This document shows positions 63,529 to 64,000 of a stretch of 64,000 nt of DNA, piece by piece. The DNA is taken from NCBI RefSeq assembly GCF_018332475.1, contig NZ_BOQB01000085.1, forward strand, positions 1 to 64,000. Direction: 5' to 3'. The stretch comes from Bacillus sanguinis (lineage in GTDB: Bacteria; Bacillota; Bacilli; Bacillales; Bacillaceae_G). Numbering within the stretch: position 1 is the first letter of the stretch; each line of letters starts with the position of its first letter. The translations under genes were made by a program, and so were the position numbers. Under the pieces are notes generated by a model. The model was not told the origin of the DNA. It did not search any database and saw only the letters and a program-made list of their open reading frames with translations.

Positions 63529-64000
63529 TGACATTTTCAATGAGACGATTTTCAGCTATTTTTCGGAAAGAGGTACAGGATATTAAAGCAAATGCATCTG
63601 TGCTTGTAATGGCGGCACTGCCACTTGTATTTTCTTTTGTTTATCAACAGATGGATGGACCGAAAGAACAAATCGCTAATATGGTAACTTTAATGGCCTT
63701 AACAATGGTAGGAAGCTTTGTTCAAGCGGCTTTAATTGCGGAAGAAAAAGAAAAGCACACACTACGTGTAATGATGTTGTCACCAGCATCATCGTTAGAA
63801 GTATTATTAGGGAAAAGTGCATTAACAGCTCTTATTACATTTGTAATTTGTATTAGTAATTTTGCTATTTTAGGTGTAATAAAGGGGAATATGGTTTTAA
63901 TCACTCTATTTTTACTTGTTAGTATATTTTTCTTCCTTATGTTAGGTACGGCGATTGGATTAATAGCTAAAACAACGGCGTCAACATCAGTAGTAGGTAT
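63528..64000 (+). CDS. ABC-2 type permease (partial, runs off the right edge)
   Basis: The frame opens with an ATG overlapping the ATPase stop, with GGGAGGGGA upstream. It reads MTFSMRRFSAIFRKEVQDIKANASVLVMAALPLVFSFVY, then several hydrophobic helices and the ABC-2 permease feature EEKEKHTLRVMMLSP. It continues beyond the window. It is the membrane partner of the preceding ATPase. A direct role of the upstream LytTR-type regulator in its expression is likely but unproven. Confidence 0.88.
   Translation, partial: MTFSMRRFSAIFRKEVQDIKANASVLVMAALPLVFSFVYQQMDGPKEQIANMVTLMALTMVGSFVQAALIAEEKEKHTLRVMMLSPASSLEVLLGKSALTALITFVICISNFAILGVIKGNMVLITLFLLVSIFFFLMLGTAIGLIAKTTASTSVVG

Overview
The window is a low-GC Gram-positive chromosome segment that I assign to the Bacillus cereus group (B. 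cereus/anthracis/thuringiensis). Three things support this: gene order tracks the Bacillus subtilis ywjD-to-spoIID segment, sporulation genes are present (spo0F, spoIIR, spoIID), and there are structured intergenic repeats of a kind typical of the B. cereus group. Species assignment is inference. No tRNA, rRNA, CRISPR array, prophage or insertion sequence was seen.

Layout. 1-2175 (minus strand): UV-damage endonuclease uvsE, cut by the window edge, and a cardiolipin synthase. 2476-9848: a fatty-acid beta-oxidation block (fadF, thiolase, 3-hydroxyacyl-CoA dehydrogenase, two acyl-CoA dehydrogenases, a TetR regulator) with a FadR-like box and a separate 18-bp palindrome. 10002-20417: housekeeping genes rpoE, pyrG with a CTP-type attenuator, ywjG, spo0F, fbaA, murZ, glpX, rho, a type B L31 gene and tdk. 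20561-33088: prfA-prmC, spoIIR, ywlB, ywlC, mntP with small membrane proteins, then flavin reductase, DoxX and EIIA-Glc genes, then ywlE, rpiB, ywlG, glyA and upp. 33602-40940: the complete F1Fo ATP synthase operon (atpZ-I-B-E-F-H-A-G-D-C). 41071-45354: two DUF975 membrane proteins and a PAS-GGDEF-EAL protein. 45651-56075: an 11-gene complex I operon (nuoABCDHIJKLMN) without nuoEFG. 56289-59900: ywzB, ywmB, murAA, spoIID. 59990-64000: an acyl-CoA synthetase remnant, a DUF1643 fusion protein, and an ABC/LytTR-type regulator followed by an ABC exporter cut by the right edge.

The genes form several working units. Beta-oxidation genes feed electrons through FadF into the quinone pool, complex I and ATP synthase complete the respiratory chain, and MurZ and MurAA duplicate the first committed step of peptidoglycan synthesis. 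The main non-coding interest lies in four places: tandem ~123-bp hairpin repeats with apparent compensatory changes; a DnaA-box cluster over the ywlB-ywlC junction; strong hairpins in three gaps of the atp operon; and a pair of direct repeats between the LytTR regulator and its ABC transporter. Compared with the B. subtilis order as I remember it, tal and maeA are missing from their usual places, and the EIIA/DoxX/flavin reductase group, the DUF975/GGDEF genes and the nuo operon are additional.
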